The notes under the pieces were generated by a model. It had not been told where the DNA came from and ran no database searches. It saw only the letters and a program-made list of their open reading frames with translations. From Leishmania infantum JPCM5 (taxonomy: Eukaryota > Euglenozoa > Kinetoplastea > Trypanosomatida > Trypanosomatidae), in contig NC_009419.2 in the NCBI RefSeq assembly GCF_000002875.2, positions 180,433 to 244,432 of the forward strand: a stretch of DNA of 64,000 bases. Direction: 5' to 3'. Shown piece by piece: positions 20,272 to 31,200 of the stretch. Every line of letters begins with the position of its first letter. Position 1 is the stretch's first letter. The translations under genes and the position numbers were made by a program.

Positions 20272-22965
20272 GTGTCTGGTGCGTTCGATGGGGGGGGTCC
20301 ATTCTCTGCATCACGTAAATGCGCCGCCCTCCTTCCGTCCACCTCTCCTGCCACTAGGCGTTGATGCGCATTGAGTGATTCACAACGGCGTTGAAACTCA
20401 CCAAAGAAGAACGCAACAACGGTGCTGATGGCCGCCGTTTGAGGCCCGCTGGCGGTGCGGCGCATCTGCCGCCTTGCCGCCTCGCCTCCCCCAACTCCCT
20501 CCCCTCGGGAACGGCTCTCCTGGATAGTCGATGGCGCACACAACCGCGTGCGACTTCCTCCACGCCTGTTCTTTGTCAGAGAGGGTGCTGCCTGTGTGCG
20601 CCACATGGATGACGTGTCCTCTACTCGCTGTCTTCTCCCTCTCCACCGCTCTCCTTCTCCGTGTCTCCTCCCTCTCTTGACGCATGCACGCGTGCGCGTT
20701 GCGCCTGCATGCCATTTTCCGTCGCGCACATCGCAGTAAACGGCAGTTTCCTTTTCCTTTCTTTTCGTGCACTTTCTCCCTCTTTCGCCCCCGCCCCCTC
20801 CCGCCCATTCCCTTTTCCACGCCACCACCACCAAAGACGGCGGTAAAGAAACAGAGAGAACACACCGAATAAAAAGCGGGGGAACACGTGCTCTGTAAAC
20901 ATACGGAAAACGGTGTATATACTGCTATATATATATATGCGTACCATAGACTGAGAAGAGCAAGCGAGATCGGAGCTGAGCAACATATGGCCACATGCGT
21001 GTAGCACGACAAATACCGCGCAGTACCTCCCCTCTCCTCCCCTCACACGCAAGCGTCTCTGTTTGTTGTTGCTAGCGGGTCTCGTGCGTGCGCGTCGGCA
21101 CTCTGTCAAAGCCTCCATCCTGTTGCCTACACAATCCACGCACCCTTCGCTGTCTCATTCTCACACGCCCCCCTCCTCATTGTCTCGGCATAGGCCTATA
21201 CGCGCTCCCTGCTCGTTTTTTGTTGCCCCCTCTTACTACTATTGTTTTCTCGTTTTTTATCTGAACTTTATTCCTTCACGTTCGTGGGTGTTTGTGTGCG
21301 CTGGCAGCACCATGTGAAGACAACAACACCAACGTCACTGATACAGCGGCCACCTCTCCCTCACTTCATCTTTCCGATTTTGTCGTTTGGCTTTCTTTCT
21401 TCCCCCCCCCAACTACAAAAATAAAAAAATCCCCTTTTCTGTTGTGTGTCTTCACCGATACACGCGTGTCTCTGTAGCACAGCGCTTCTTTACTTCTTTT
21501 ATTTTTCTTTTTACTTTCCCGATCGTTGTTTACCCTCATTCTCTCTCGCCCCTCCCCCTCTGTCCTTTATTTATTGTTACTGCGTGCGTTTGTGTCTTGC
21601 GCGTGTGCCGTGTACCGTGTACGTGCTTGTGTGTATTTTGGTGCGTGGGTAGCCGAGGCGTATCCTCAGCGCTGCTCTCTCTCTTGCTCCGAATCCTTCT
21701 TCCGCACCTCAAAGGCCTTATCTTTTCTCCTTTTGTTTCTCCTCTTCTCCTTCGAGCAGGAAAAAAGCGTTGTGTCGCACGCGCATTTTTTCTGCTATAC
21801 TATTCCTTTTTCCCCTTCGTTGTTTTGCGCTGTCCGAGGCTCGGACAGCGGCATTAACACCACAGCCGCGACTTATATTGCCCCGCCCTTCCCCTTTTTG
21901 TGTTTTACTCCGCCCTCTGTCCCCTTCGCACGCCCTTTAGGCGCGGGCATAGGCCTGCTTGGCTCCTTCCTGCGTCACTCTCATTACAGCCGCGGGGCCT
22001 TTGTTTTGGCTTCTCTGTGCGTGTGTGGTTTCTTCCCTTCCCCCGTTAACGGGTACAAAGAGGAGAGGACAAAGAGAAACGGAGCGGCAGAAAAAAAAAC
22101 AGCATCCGCTCTCTCTCTGTTTTTTCTTCCTGCGCCCTCGTAATCCTCCTGCCTCTCCTCTGCTTTCCTCACTCCCTGCCCAGGTCGTGTGTGTGTGTGT
22201 TGTTCGTATCTCTTTCCTTTTCTCATCTTGAGATCATTGTCCTTTCCCCCCTCTCTCTTCCTCTCTGCCGATCACGTGGTGCTGTTTTCCGGCTGGCTCT
22301 CTTGCGATTCGCTCTTCACGGCGTATTAGGTGAGACGTGTCTCGGCGGGGCATCTCAGTGGATTCCATACGCGTGCCCATCATCTCTACCAACCCTCTCT
22401 CTGCGTACTCATTCTCTTTTTCGTGCTCTCTTCTATTGTGGAAATACTCCACTCTTCCGGTGCCTTCGGGTGATTGGTCGGTTCGGCTGCCAGTAAAACA
22501 AGACGTTCTTTGTGTGTGCGCACATTGCTACTCACATACCCCTTTTCTTACTGCGTCGTACCCTCCATCTCTTCCCCCACCCCACCCCCTCCACACACAC
22601 CACCACAACTACCCCTGCATCGCAGTGGTCTCTCTTTTCGTTTTCTCGCTCTCTTTCCTTCCTGCTGTTTGGTGTGCCATCCCTGTGGCAAGGTGCACGC
22701 CGTTAAGGACGTCTTCTCAACTCCCTTCCCTTTTGTGTGTGTGTGTGTGTGTTAGTGTGTATTGCCTGTTTTTGTTTTGTGTTGTGCTCTCCGGGCTCAT
22801 TCTTTTCGTGACTTCGAGTATCTCCCGTTTCGGGCTCCTCTCAGCTACGCGTATACCATATTCTCTCCTTTCGCCTTCGTTCGCCGCTGTCTCTCCCCTC
22901 CCCCGGGCCACCTCTGCACACCCCCAACCCTCGCTTCGCGTCTCTCTTTCGCACCCCTTGCTTGC

Positions 22966-23013
22966 GTGTCCTTTCTGTGTGTGTTGTGTGTGTGTGTGTG
23001 TGTGATTTAGGTC
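22966..23013 (+). repeat. GT-rich direct repeat, left copy
   Basis: CCTTTCTGTGTGTGTTGTG, a GT run and GATTTAGGT recur at 23934-23998, 0.97 kb downstream. In the second intergenic copy (36565-36632) only one hybrid version is present. Confidence 0.85.
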
Positions 23014-23933
23014 CGACACAAGAGCGCGTTCGTCGGCTTAGGTTGTTGAAGGCAGAGCGTGCCGTTCTCCTCCTCCCCACTTCCCCGCGCCGAAGAAGAC
23101 GACGAGAACTACAATGCGACTGCGGCCCTCCACCTCCCTCGACAAGAAAAAAAAAGCAAAGGCATAAGAGAGGAAGAGTTTTGAAAACCAGGGAAAGAAG
23201 TCCATTATTTCGCAAGAACAGCAACCCCCACAACTAAAAGAGAACGCGGCTTTTAGGTTGGGCAGAGTTGAAGAAACAAGCGACGTGCTGTTGTGTGTGT
23301 GTGTGCACCCCTCTCCTTTTTTCTCTTGTTTCTCCCCTTCCCATTTCCTGAGACGGACCGAAGGTGTGGAGTATCTCCGCTCTGTCTCGTTCTTTCATTT
23401 GCTTTTCAGTTAAAATAGTGTTCTGCCCATCAACGTCTCTTTCCTTTTTTTTTTCGTGCGTCGTGCCCCTTTGTGTCGGGTAGTCCATCGGCGATTAGTG
23501 TGTGTGTGTGTCGCGGTGTCGGTTCTCTCATTCACACGCTCTTGATCACCTCTCTTGTGATTCCACCTCTCCCTCTCTAGCGCATTGTTGAAGTTTCCTT
23601 TTTTCCGTTCTTCATTCTGTTTTTTTTTTTTAGCGTCTTTTTTCAATTTTCGACTAAACGCTTTCAGTTGCTGTCCTTTTCATCTCTATCGATTCTAGTG
23701 CTTCTCCTCTGTCTCCTTCACTTCAACACTTCACTTCTGTTCTCTCTTACCGCTGCAGCACGCCCCTCTTGCGGTGCCTCTGTAGCGTTGTGACGTTGCC
23801 CTTCTCTGTGCCGATCACTAAGCACCACGGCGACGGCCACCCTCCCGCATTTGTCCCTCACTCGCCGGTTTGCGTGCTTTTCTAGCGATTTGTACACACT
23901 AGATGGAAGTGAACCCTTAATCTCGTCGTTGCT

Positions 23934-23998
23934 GCGTCCTTTCTGTGTGTGTTGTGTGGGTGTGGGTGTGTTGTGTGTGTGTGTGTGTGATTTAGGTT
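23934..23998 (+). repeat. GT-rich direct repeat, right copy
   Basis: Partner of 22966-23013, with an extra GGGTGTGGGTG interruption. The interruption type and the right flank (GATTTAGGTTCTGCGTACAG) are those found in the single copy at 36565-36640. Confidence 0.85.
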
Positions 23999-24352
23999 CT
24001 GCGTACAGTTGATTTCTTGTCATTTTATGGAACGGACGACCACCTCCTCTGCCCCCCGCAGTGCATACCTGTCCACCTGTCGTGTAATCGTTGGTTTTCT
24101 TCCCGCTTGAATCCATCATCGCCAGCGCGTTTTCTCTTCCACAGCATCTGGCCTCCCCCTCCACCCTCCGGCACAAGCGCCCTCACTCGTTCACGTCGCT
24201 GCTAGCAGAGAGCTACCCGTATCTATTCTCACGTCTCTGTCGGAGTTCTCCGTCCTTGTTACTTTCTCTAGCGCTCTCAGGAAGAGAGGGCGGGAAGCTC
24301 GCCGAGGCCATATTGCGCCCCCGCCCCCACCCAACAAGAGGCAGAGGCCTCA

Positions 24353-24453
24353 NNNNNNNNNNNNNNNNNNNNNNNNNNNNNNNNNNNNNNNNNNNNNNNN
24401 NNNNNNNNNNNNNNNNNNNNNNNNNNNNNNNNNNNNNNNNNNNNNNNNNNNNN
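24353..24453. other. Assembly gap (101 N) hiding a PPG gene start
   Basis: The left flank equals 36927-36976, which lies about 355 bp upstream of the ATG at 37330. The right flank is already repeat array. If the genes are alike, the gap hides at least about 1.3 kb: 5' UTR, signal peptide, LRR module A and early repeats. Confidence 0.9.
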
Positions 24454-25272
24454 CCAGCAGCAGTTTCGCGCCTTTAGGGTCTTTGTTGTTTGCGCGGTCC
24501 AGCAGAAGTTCCGCGCCGTTGGGGTTGTCGTTTTTTGCGCCGTCCAGCAGCAGTTCCGCGCCGTCAGCGTCCTCGTTGTCTGCGCCGTCCAAGCAGCAGC
24601 TCCGCGCCGTCGGCGTCGTTGTCGTTTGCGCCGTCCAGCAGCAGCTCCGCGCCGTCGGCGTCCTCGTTGTCTGCGCCGTCCAGCAGCAGCTCCGCGCCGT
24701 CGGCGTCCTCGTCGTCTGCGCCGTCCAGCAGCAGCTCCGCGCCGTCGGCGTCGTCGTCGTCTGCGCCGTCCAGCAGCAGCTCCGCGCCGTCGGCGTCGTC
24801 GTCGTCTGCGCCGTCCAGCAGCAGCTCCGCGCCGTCGGCGTCGTCGTCGTCTGCGCCGTCCAGCAGCAGCTCCGCGCCGTCGGCGTCCTCGTCGTCTGCG
24901 CCGTCCAGCAGCAGCTCCGCGCCGTCGGCGTCGTCGTCGTCTGCGCCGTCCAGCAGCAGCTCCGCGCCGTCGGCGTCCTCGTCGTCTGCGCCGTCCAGCA
25001 GCAGCTCCGCGCCGTCGGCGTCCTCGTCGTCTGCGCCGTCCAGCAGCAGCTCCGCGCCGTCGGCGTCGTCGTCGTCTGCGCCGTCCAGCAGCAGCTCCGC
25101 GCCGTCGGCGTCCTCGTCGTCTGCGCCGTCCAGCAGCAGCTCCGCGCCGTCGGCGTCCTCGTCGTCTGCGCCGTCCAGCAGCAGCTCCGCGCCGTCGGCG
25201 TCGTCGTCGTCTGCGCCGTCCAGCAGCAGCTCCGCGCCATCGGCGTCCTCGTCGTCTGCGCCGTCCAGCAGC
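24454..25272 (+). repeat. First Ser/Ala/Pro array of the 24454-34821 gene
   Basis: About 18 units are visible after the gap. The first three are decayed (TTG, TTT, CGG, AGA codons replace Ser/Ala/Pro codons) and the rest are regular 45-bp units. Confidence 0.93.
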
Positions 25273-28200
25273 AGTAGTGACGATTGTTACGCCGCCGTGC
25301 CGTTTTACAGCGCCGTTCAACGAGTGAGTACGCGGAAATTTCTGCAGGCCTTTAAGGTGACGATTCCGGAGCTGAGGGACATCTGGGTGTGCCCTAACTT
25401 CTGCGCCTGGCGTTACGTGCAGTGCACGAACTCTGGTATTGCTTTGGAGATGGCGGGCGCCCCCCTCGCCGGCTCTCTGCCAAATGTGCCTGCCGGCCTT
25501 GATGCGAGCCATGTTGTGGTCAACAAGGTGGATATGAGCAACGTCGTGGGGTTGGGCGATGCGTTTCCGGCGAGCTGGGGCGCACTGGTGTCCATGCAGT
25601 ATATCGCCGTTCCCGGAACGTTAATTTTCGGCAACCTGCCGCCGGAGTGGAGCAGCATGTCAAGTCTTGAATACTTTGATGCTGGTTCAACAATGGTTAC
25701 CGGGCAGCTCCCGAGCAGCTGGTCCGGGCTAAAGAAGTTGAAAGTGCTGCGCATTAACGAGGCAATGCTTTCTGGCACTCTTCCTGAATCATGGAGCAGC
25801 ATGTCATCGCTAGAGGAGTTGGCACTAAGCTGGAATACTATCGATGCAGGTCTTCCACCGTCCTGGTGTGAATTGGCGAACTTGCATACGTTGCACCTAC
25901 AAAACAACTTTCTCCAAGGAACCCTTCCTACGTCCTGGGGGGAACTTACTAACATGAAAGAATTCCGTATAGACAGTAACCAACTAATCGCCTCCATTCC
26001 AGAGTCCTACAGTAAATGGACGAAGATAAAAAATGCCCAACTACAGGTGAACAACTTCTGCGGATGTCTTCCTTCGAAATGGGTCGCTGCGAACGGCCTC
26101 ACAGTGTCAGCCAACGCTGACGCGCCAGTATTGACTACAGACTGTGCCATTGCGAACAGCTGCCAAGACGCGTCTTTATCCTCGTCGTCTGCGCCGTCCA
26201 GCAGCAGCTCCGCGCCGTCGGCGTCGTCGTCGTCTGCGCCGTCCAGCAGCAGCTCCGCGCCGTCGGCGTCCTCGTCGTCTGCGCCGTCCAGCAGCAGCTC
26301 CGCGCCGTCGGCGTCGTCGTCGTCTGCGCCGTCCAGCAGCAGCTCCGCGCCGTCGGCGTCCTCGTCGTCTGCGCCGTCCAGCAGCAGCTCCGCGCCGTCG
26401 GCGTCGTCGTCGTCTGCGCCGTCCAGCAGCAGCTCCGCGCCGTCGGCGTCCTCGTCGTCTGCACCGTCCAGCAGCAGCTCCGCGCCGTCGGCGTCCTCGT
26501 CGTCTGCACCGTCCAGCAGCAGCTCCGCGCCGTCGGCGTCCTCGTCGTCTGCGCCGTCCAGCAGCAGCTCCGCGCCGTCGGCGTCCTCGTCGTCTGCGCC
26601 GTCCAGCAGCAGCTCCGCACCGTCGGCGTCCTCGTCGTCTGCGCCGTCCAGCAGCAGCTCCGCGCCGTCGGCGTCATCGTCGTCTGCGCCGTCCAGCAGC
26701 AGCTCCGCGCCGTCGGCGTCCTCGTCGTCTGCACCGTCCAGCAGCAGCTCCGCGCCGTCGGCGTCGTCGTCGTCTGCGCCGTCCAGCAGCAGCTCCGCGC
26801 CGTCGGCGTCCTCGTCGTCTGCGCCGTCCAGCAGCAGCTCCGCGCCGTCGGCGTCCTCGTCGTCTGCGCCGTCCAGCAGCAGCTCCGCGCCATCGGCGTC
26901 GTCGTCGTCTGCGCCGTCCAGCAGCAGCTCCGCGCCGTCGGCGTCGTCGTCGTCTGCGCCGTCCAGCAGCAGCTCCGCGCCATCGCCGTCGTCGTCTTCT
27001 GCGCCGTCCAGCAGCAGCTCCGCGCCGTCGGCGTCCTCGTCGTCTGCGCCGTCCAGCAGCAGCTCCGCGCCGTCGGCGTCGTCGTCGTCTGCGCCGTCCA
27101 GCAGCAGCTCTGCGCCGTCGGCGTCGTCGTCGTCTGCGCCGTCCAGCAGCAGCTCCGCGCCGTCGGCGTCGTCGTCGTCTGCGCCGTCCAGCAGCAGCTC
27201 TGCGCCGTCGGCGTCGTCGTCGTCTGCGCCGTCCAGCAGCAGCTCTGCGCCGTCGGCGTCGTCGTCGTCTGCGCCGTCCAGCAGCAGCTCCGCGCCGTCG
27301 GCGTCCTCGTCGTCTGCGCCGTCCAGCAGCAGCTCCGCGCCGTCGGCGTCCTCGTCGTCTGCGCCGTCCAGCAGCAGCTCCGCGCCGTCGGCGTCGTCGT
27401 CGTCTGCGCCGTCCAGCAGCAGCTCCGCGCCGTCGGCGTCCTCGTCGTCTGCGCCGTCCAGCAGCAGCTCCGCGCCGTCGGCGTCCTCGTCGTCTGCGCC
27501 GTCCAGCAGCAGCTCCGCGCCGTCAGCGTCCTCGTCGTCTGCGCCGTCCAGCAGCAGCTCCGCGCCGTCGGCGTCGTCGTCGTCTGCGCCGTCCAGCAGC
27601 AGCTCTGCGCCGTCCAGCAGCAGCTCCGCGCCATCGCCGTCGTCGTCGTCTGCGCCGTCCAGCAGCAGCTCTGCGCCGTCGGCGTCGTCGTCGTCTGCGC
27701 CGTCCAGCAGCAGCTCTGCGCCGTCGGCGTCGTCGTCGTCTGCGCCGTCCAGCAGCAGCTCCGCGCCGTCGGCGTCCTCGTCGTCTGCGCCGTCCAGCAG
27801 CAGCTCCGCGCCGTCGGCGTCCTCGTCGTCTGCGCCGTCCAGCAGCAGCTCCGCGCCGTCGGCGTCGTCGTCGTCTGCGCCGTCCAGCAGCAGCTCCGCG
27901 CCGTCGGCGTCCTCGTCGTCTGCGCCGTCCAGCAGCAGCTCCGCGCCGTCGGCGTCCTCGTCGTCTGCGCCGTCCAGCAGCAGCTCCGCGCCGTCAGCGT
28001 CGTCGTCGTCTGCGCCGTCCAGCAGCAGCTCCGCGCCGTCGGCGTCCTCGTCGTCTGCGCCGTCCAGCAGCAGCTCCGCGCCGTCGGCGTCCTCGTCGTC
28101 TGCGCCGTCCAGCAGCAGCTCCGCGCCGTCGGCGTCCTCGTCGTCTGCGCCGTCCAGCAGCAGCTCCGCGCCGTCGGCGTCCTCGTCGTCTGCGCCGTCC

Positions 28201-31200
28201 AGCAGCAGCTCCGCGCCGTCGGCGTCCTCGTCGTCTGCGCCGTCCAGCAGCAGCTCCGCGCCGTCGGCGTCCTCGTCGTCTGCGCCGTCCAGCAGCAGCT
28301 CCGCGCCGTCGGCGTCCTCGTCGTCTGCACCGTCCAGCAGCAGCTCCGCGCCGTCAGCGTCCTCGTCGTCTGCACCGTCCAGCAGCAGCTCCGCGCCGTC
28401 GGCGTCGTCGTCGTCTGCGCCGTCCAGCAGCAGCTCCGCGCCGTCGGCGTCCTCGTCGTCTGCACCGTCCAGCAGCAGCTCTGCGCCGTCGGCGTCGTCG
28501 TCGTCTGCGCCGTCCAGCAGCAGCTCCGCCCCATCGGCGTCCTCGTCGTCTGCGCCGTCCAGCAGCAGCTCCGCCCCATCGGCGTCCTCGTCGTCTGCAC
28601 CGTCCAGCAGCAGCTCCGCGCCGTCGGCGTCCTCGTCGTCTGCGCCGTCCAGCAGCAGCTCCGCGCCGTCGGCGTCCTCGTCGTCTGCGCCGTCCAGCAG
28701 CAGCTCCGCGCCGTCGGCGTCCTCGTCGTCTGCACCGTCCAGCAGCAGCTCCGCGCCGTCAGCGTCCTCGTCGTCTGCACCGTCCAGCAGCAGCTCCGCG
28801 CCGTCGGCGTCGTCGTCGTCTGCGCCGTCCAGCAGCAGCTCCGCGCCGTCGGCGTCGTCGTCGTCTGCGCCGTCCAGCAGCAGCTCCGCGCCGTCAGCGT
28901 CCTCGTCGTCTGCACCGTCCAGCAGCAGCTCCGCGCCATCTGCGTCGTCTGCACCGTCCAGCAGCAGCTCCGCGCCGTCGGCGTCGTCGTCGTCTGCGCC
29001 GTCCAGCAGCAGCTCCGCGCCGTCGGCGTCGTCGTCGTCTGCGCCGTCCAGCAGCAGCTCCGCGCCGTCGGCGTCCTCGTCGTCTGCGCCGTCCAGCAGC
29101 AGCTCCGCGCCGTCGGCGTCCTCGTCGTCTGCGCCGTCCAGCAGCAGCTCCGCGCCGTCGGCGTCCTCGTCGTCTGCGCCGTCCAGCAGCAGCTCCGCGC
29201 CGTCGGCGTCCTCGTCGTCTGCGCCGTCCAGCAGCAGCTCCGCGCCGTCGGCGTCCTCGTCGTCTGCGCCGTCCAGCAGCAGCTCCGCGCCGTCGGCGTC
29301 GTCGTCGTCTGCGCCGTCCAGCAGCAGCTCCGCGCCGTCGGCGTCGTCGTCGTCTGCGCCGTCCAGCAGCAGCTCCGCGCCGTCGGCGTCCTCGTCGTCT
29401 GCGCCGTCCAGCAGCAGCTCCGCGCCGTCGGCGTCCTCGTCGTCTGCGCCGTCCAGCAGCAGCTCCGCGCCGTCGGCGTCGTCGTCGTCTGCACTGTCCA
29501 GCAGCAGCTCCGCGCCGTCAGCGTCCTCGTCGTCTGCGCCGTCCAGCAGCAGCTCCGCGCCGTCAGCGTCGTCGTCGTCTGCGCCGTCCAGCAGCAGCTC
29601 CGCGCCGTCGGCGTCGTCGTCGTCTGCGCCGTCCAGCAGCAGCTCCGCGCCGTCGGCGTCCTCGTCGTCTGCACCGTCCAGCAGCAGCTCCGCGCCGTCG
29701 GCGTCCTCGTCGTCTGCGCCGTCCAGCAGCAGCTCCGCGCCGTCGGCGTCCTCGTCGTCTGCGCCGTCCAGCAGCAGCTCCGCGCCGTCGGCGTCGTCGT
29801 CGTCTGCGCCGTCCAGCAGCAGCTCCGCGCCGTCGGCGTCCTCGTCGTCTGCGCCGTCCAGCAGCAGCTCCGCGCCGTCAGCGTCCTCGTCGTCTGCGCC
29901 GTCCAGCAGCAGCTCCGCGCCATCTGCGTCGTCTGCACCGTCCAGCAGCAGCTCCGCGCCGTCGGCGTCCTCGTCGTCTGCGCCGTCCAGCAGCAGCTCC
30001 GCGCCGTCAGCGTCCTCGTCGTCTGCACCGTCCAGCAGCAGCTCCGCGCCGTCAGCGTCCTCGTCGTCTGCACCGTCCAGCAGCAGCTCCGCGCCGTCGG
30101 CGTCCTCGTCGTCTGCGCCGTCCAGCAGCAGCTCCGCGCCGTCGGCGTCCTCGTCGTCTGCGCCGTCCAGCAGCAGCTCCGCGCCGTCGGCGTCCTCGTC
30201 GTCTGCGCCGTCCAGCAGCAGCTCCGCGCCGTCGGCGTCGTCGTCGTCTGCGCCGTCCAGCAGCAGCTCCGCGCCGTCGGCGTCCTCGTCGTCTGCACCG
30301 TCCAGCAGCAGCTCCGCGCCGTCGGCGTCCTCGTCGTCTGCGCCGTCCAGCAGCAGCTCCGCGCCGTCGGCGTCCTCGTCGTCTGCGCCGTCCAGCAGCA
30401 GCTCCGCGCCGTCGGCGTCCTCGTCGTCTGCGCCGTCCAGCAGCAGCTCCGCGCCGTCAGCGTCCTCGTCGTCTGCACCGTCCAGCAGCAGCTCCGCGCC
30501 GTCGGCGTCCTCGTCGTCTGCGCCGTCCAGCAGCAGCTCCGCGCCGTCAGCGTCCTCGTCGTCTGCACCGTCCAGCAGCAGCTCCGCGCCGTCGGCGTCC
30601 TCGTCGTCTGCGCCGTCCAGCAGCAGCTCCGCGCCGTCGGCGTCCTCGTCGTCTGCGCCGTCCAGCAGCAGCTCCGCGCCATCTGCGTCGTCGTCGTCTG
30701 CGCCGTCCAGCAGCAGCTCCGCGCCGTCGGCGTCCTCGTCGTCTGCGCCGTCCAGCAGCAGCTCCGCGCCGTCAGCGTCCTCGTCGTCTGCACCGTCCAG
30801 CAGCAGCTCCGCGCCGTCGGCGTCCTCGTCGTCTGCGCCGTCCAGCAGCAGCTCCGCGCCGTCGGCGTCCTCGTCGTCTGCGCCGTCCAGCAGCAGCTCC
30901 GCGCCGTCAGCGTCCTCGTCGTCTGCGCCGTCCAGCAGCAGCTCCGCGCCGTCGGCGTCCTCGTCGTCTGCGCCGTCCAGCAGCAGCTCCGCGCCGTCGG
31001 CGTCCTCGTCGTCTGCACCGTCCAGCAGCAGCTCCGCGCCGTCGGCGTCGTCGTCGTCTGCGCCGTCCAGCAGCAGCTCCGCGCCGTCAGCGTCCTCGTC
31101 GTCTGCACCGTCCAGCAGCAGCTCCGCGCCGTCGGCGTCCTCGTCGTCTGCGCCGTCCAGCAGCAGCTCCGCGCCGTCGGCGTCCTCGTCGTCTGCACCG

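Larger units (their letters stand above)
19440..24352. other. Intergenic DNA between PPG genes (copy 1), no gene seen
   Basis: This is pyrimidine-rich, GT/CT microsatellite-rich DNA typical of trypanosomatid 3' UTR, intergenic and 5' UTR sequence. Short ORFs occur on both strands, including a purine-strand artefact over 19959-20834, but none has convincing composition or a recognisable domain. A TA run lies at 20926-20938. The last about 350 bp (from about 24000) match the 5' flank of the gene at 37330, so the next gene's promoter-proximal flank is present but its start falls in the gap. Confidence 0.85.

Noticed and set aside
19959..20834. Minus-strand ORF of 291 codons in the intergenic region
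   Set aside because: Arg/Gly/Ala-rich translation of pyrimidine-rich DNA, with no domain. The duplicate copy does not preserve it because of the gap and replacement, so there is no support.
22700..23020. Retroposon-derived element (SIDER type) in the intergenic DNA
   Set aside because: Such elements are common in Leishmania 3' UTRs, but I could not match a signature by eye. A profile search would decide.
21387..23237. Several + and - ORFs of 60-220 codons in the intergenic DNA
   Set aside because: Phe/Leu/Ser/Cys-rich readings of CT/GT-rich DNA. Many overlap one another, none has a recognisable motif, and they fit UTR/intergenic sequence.
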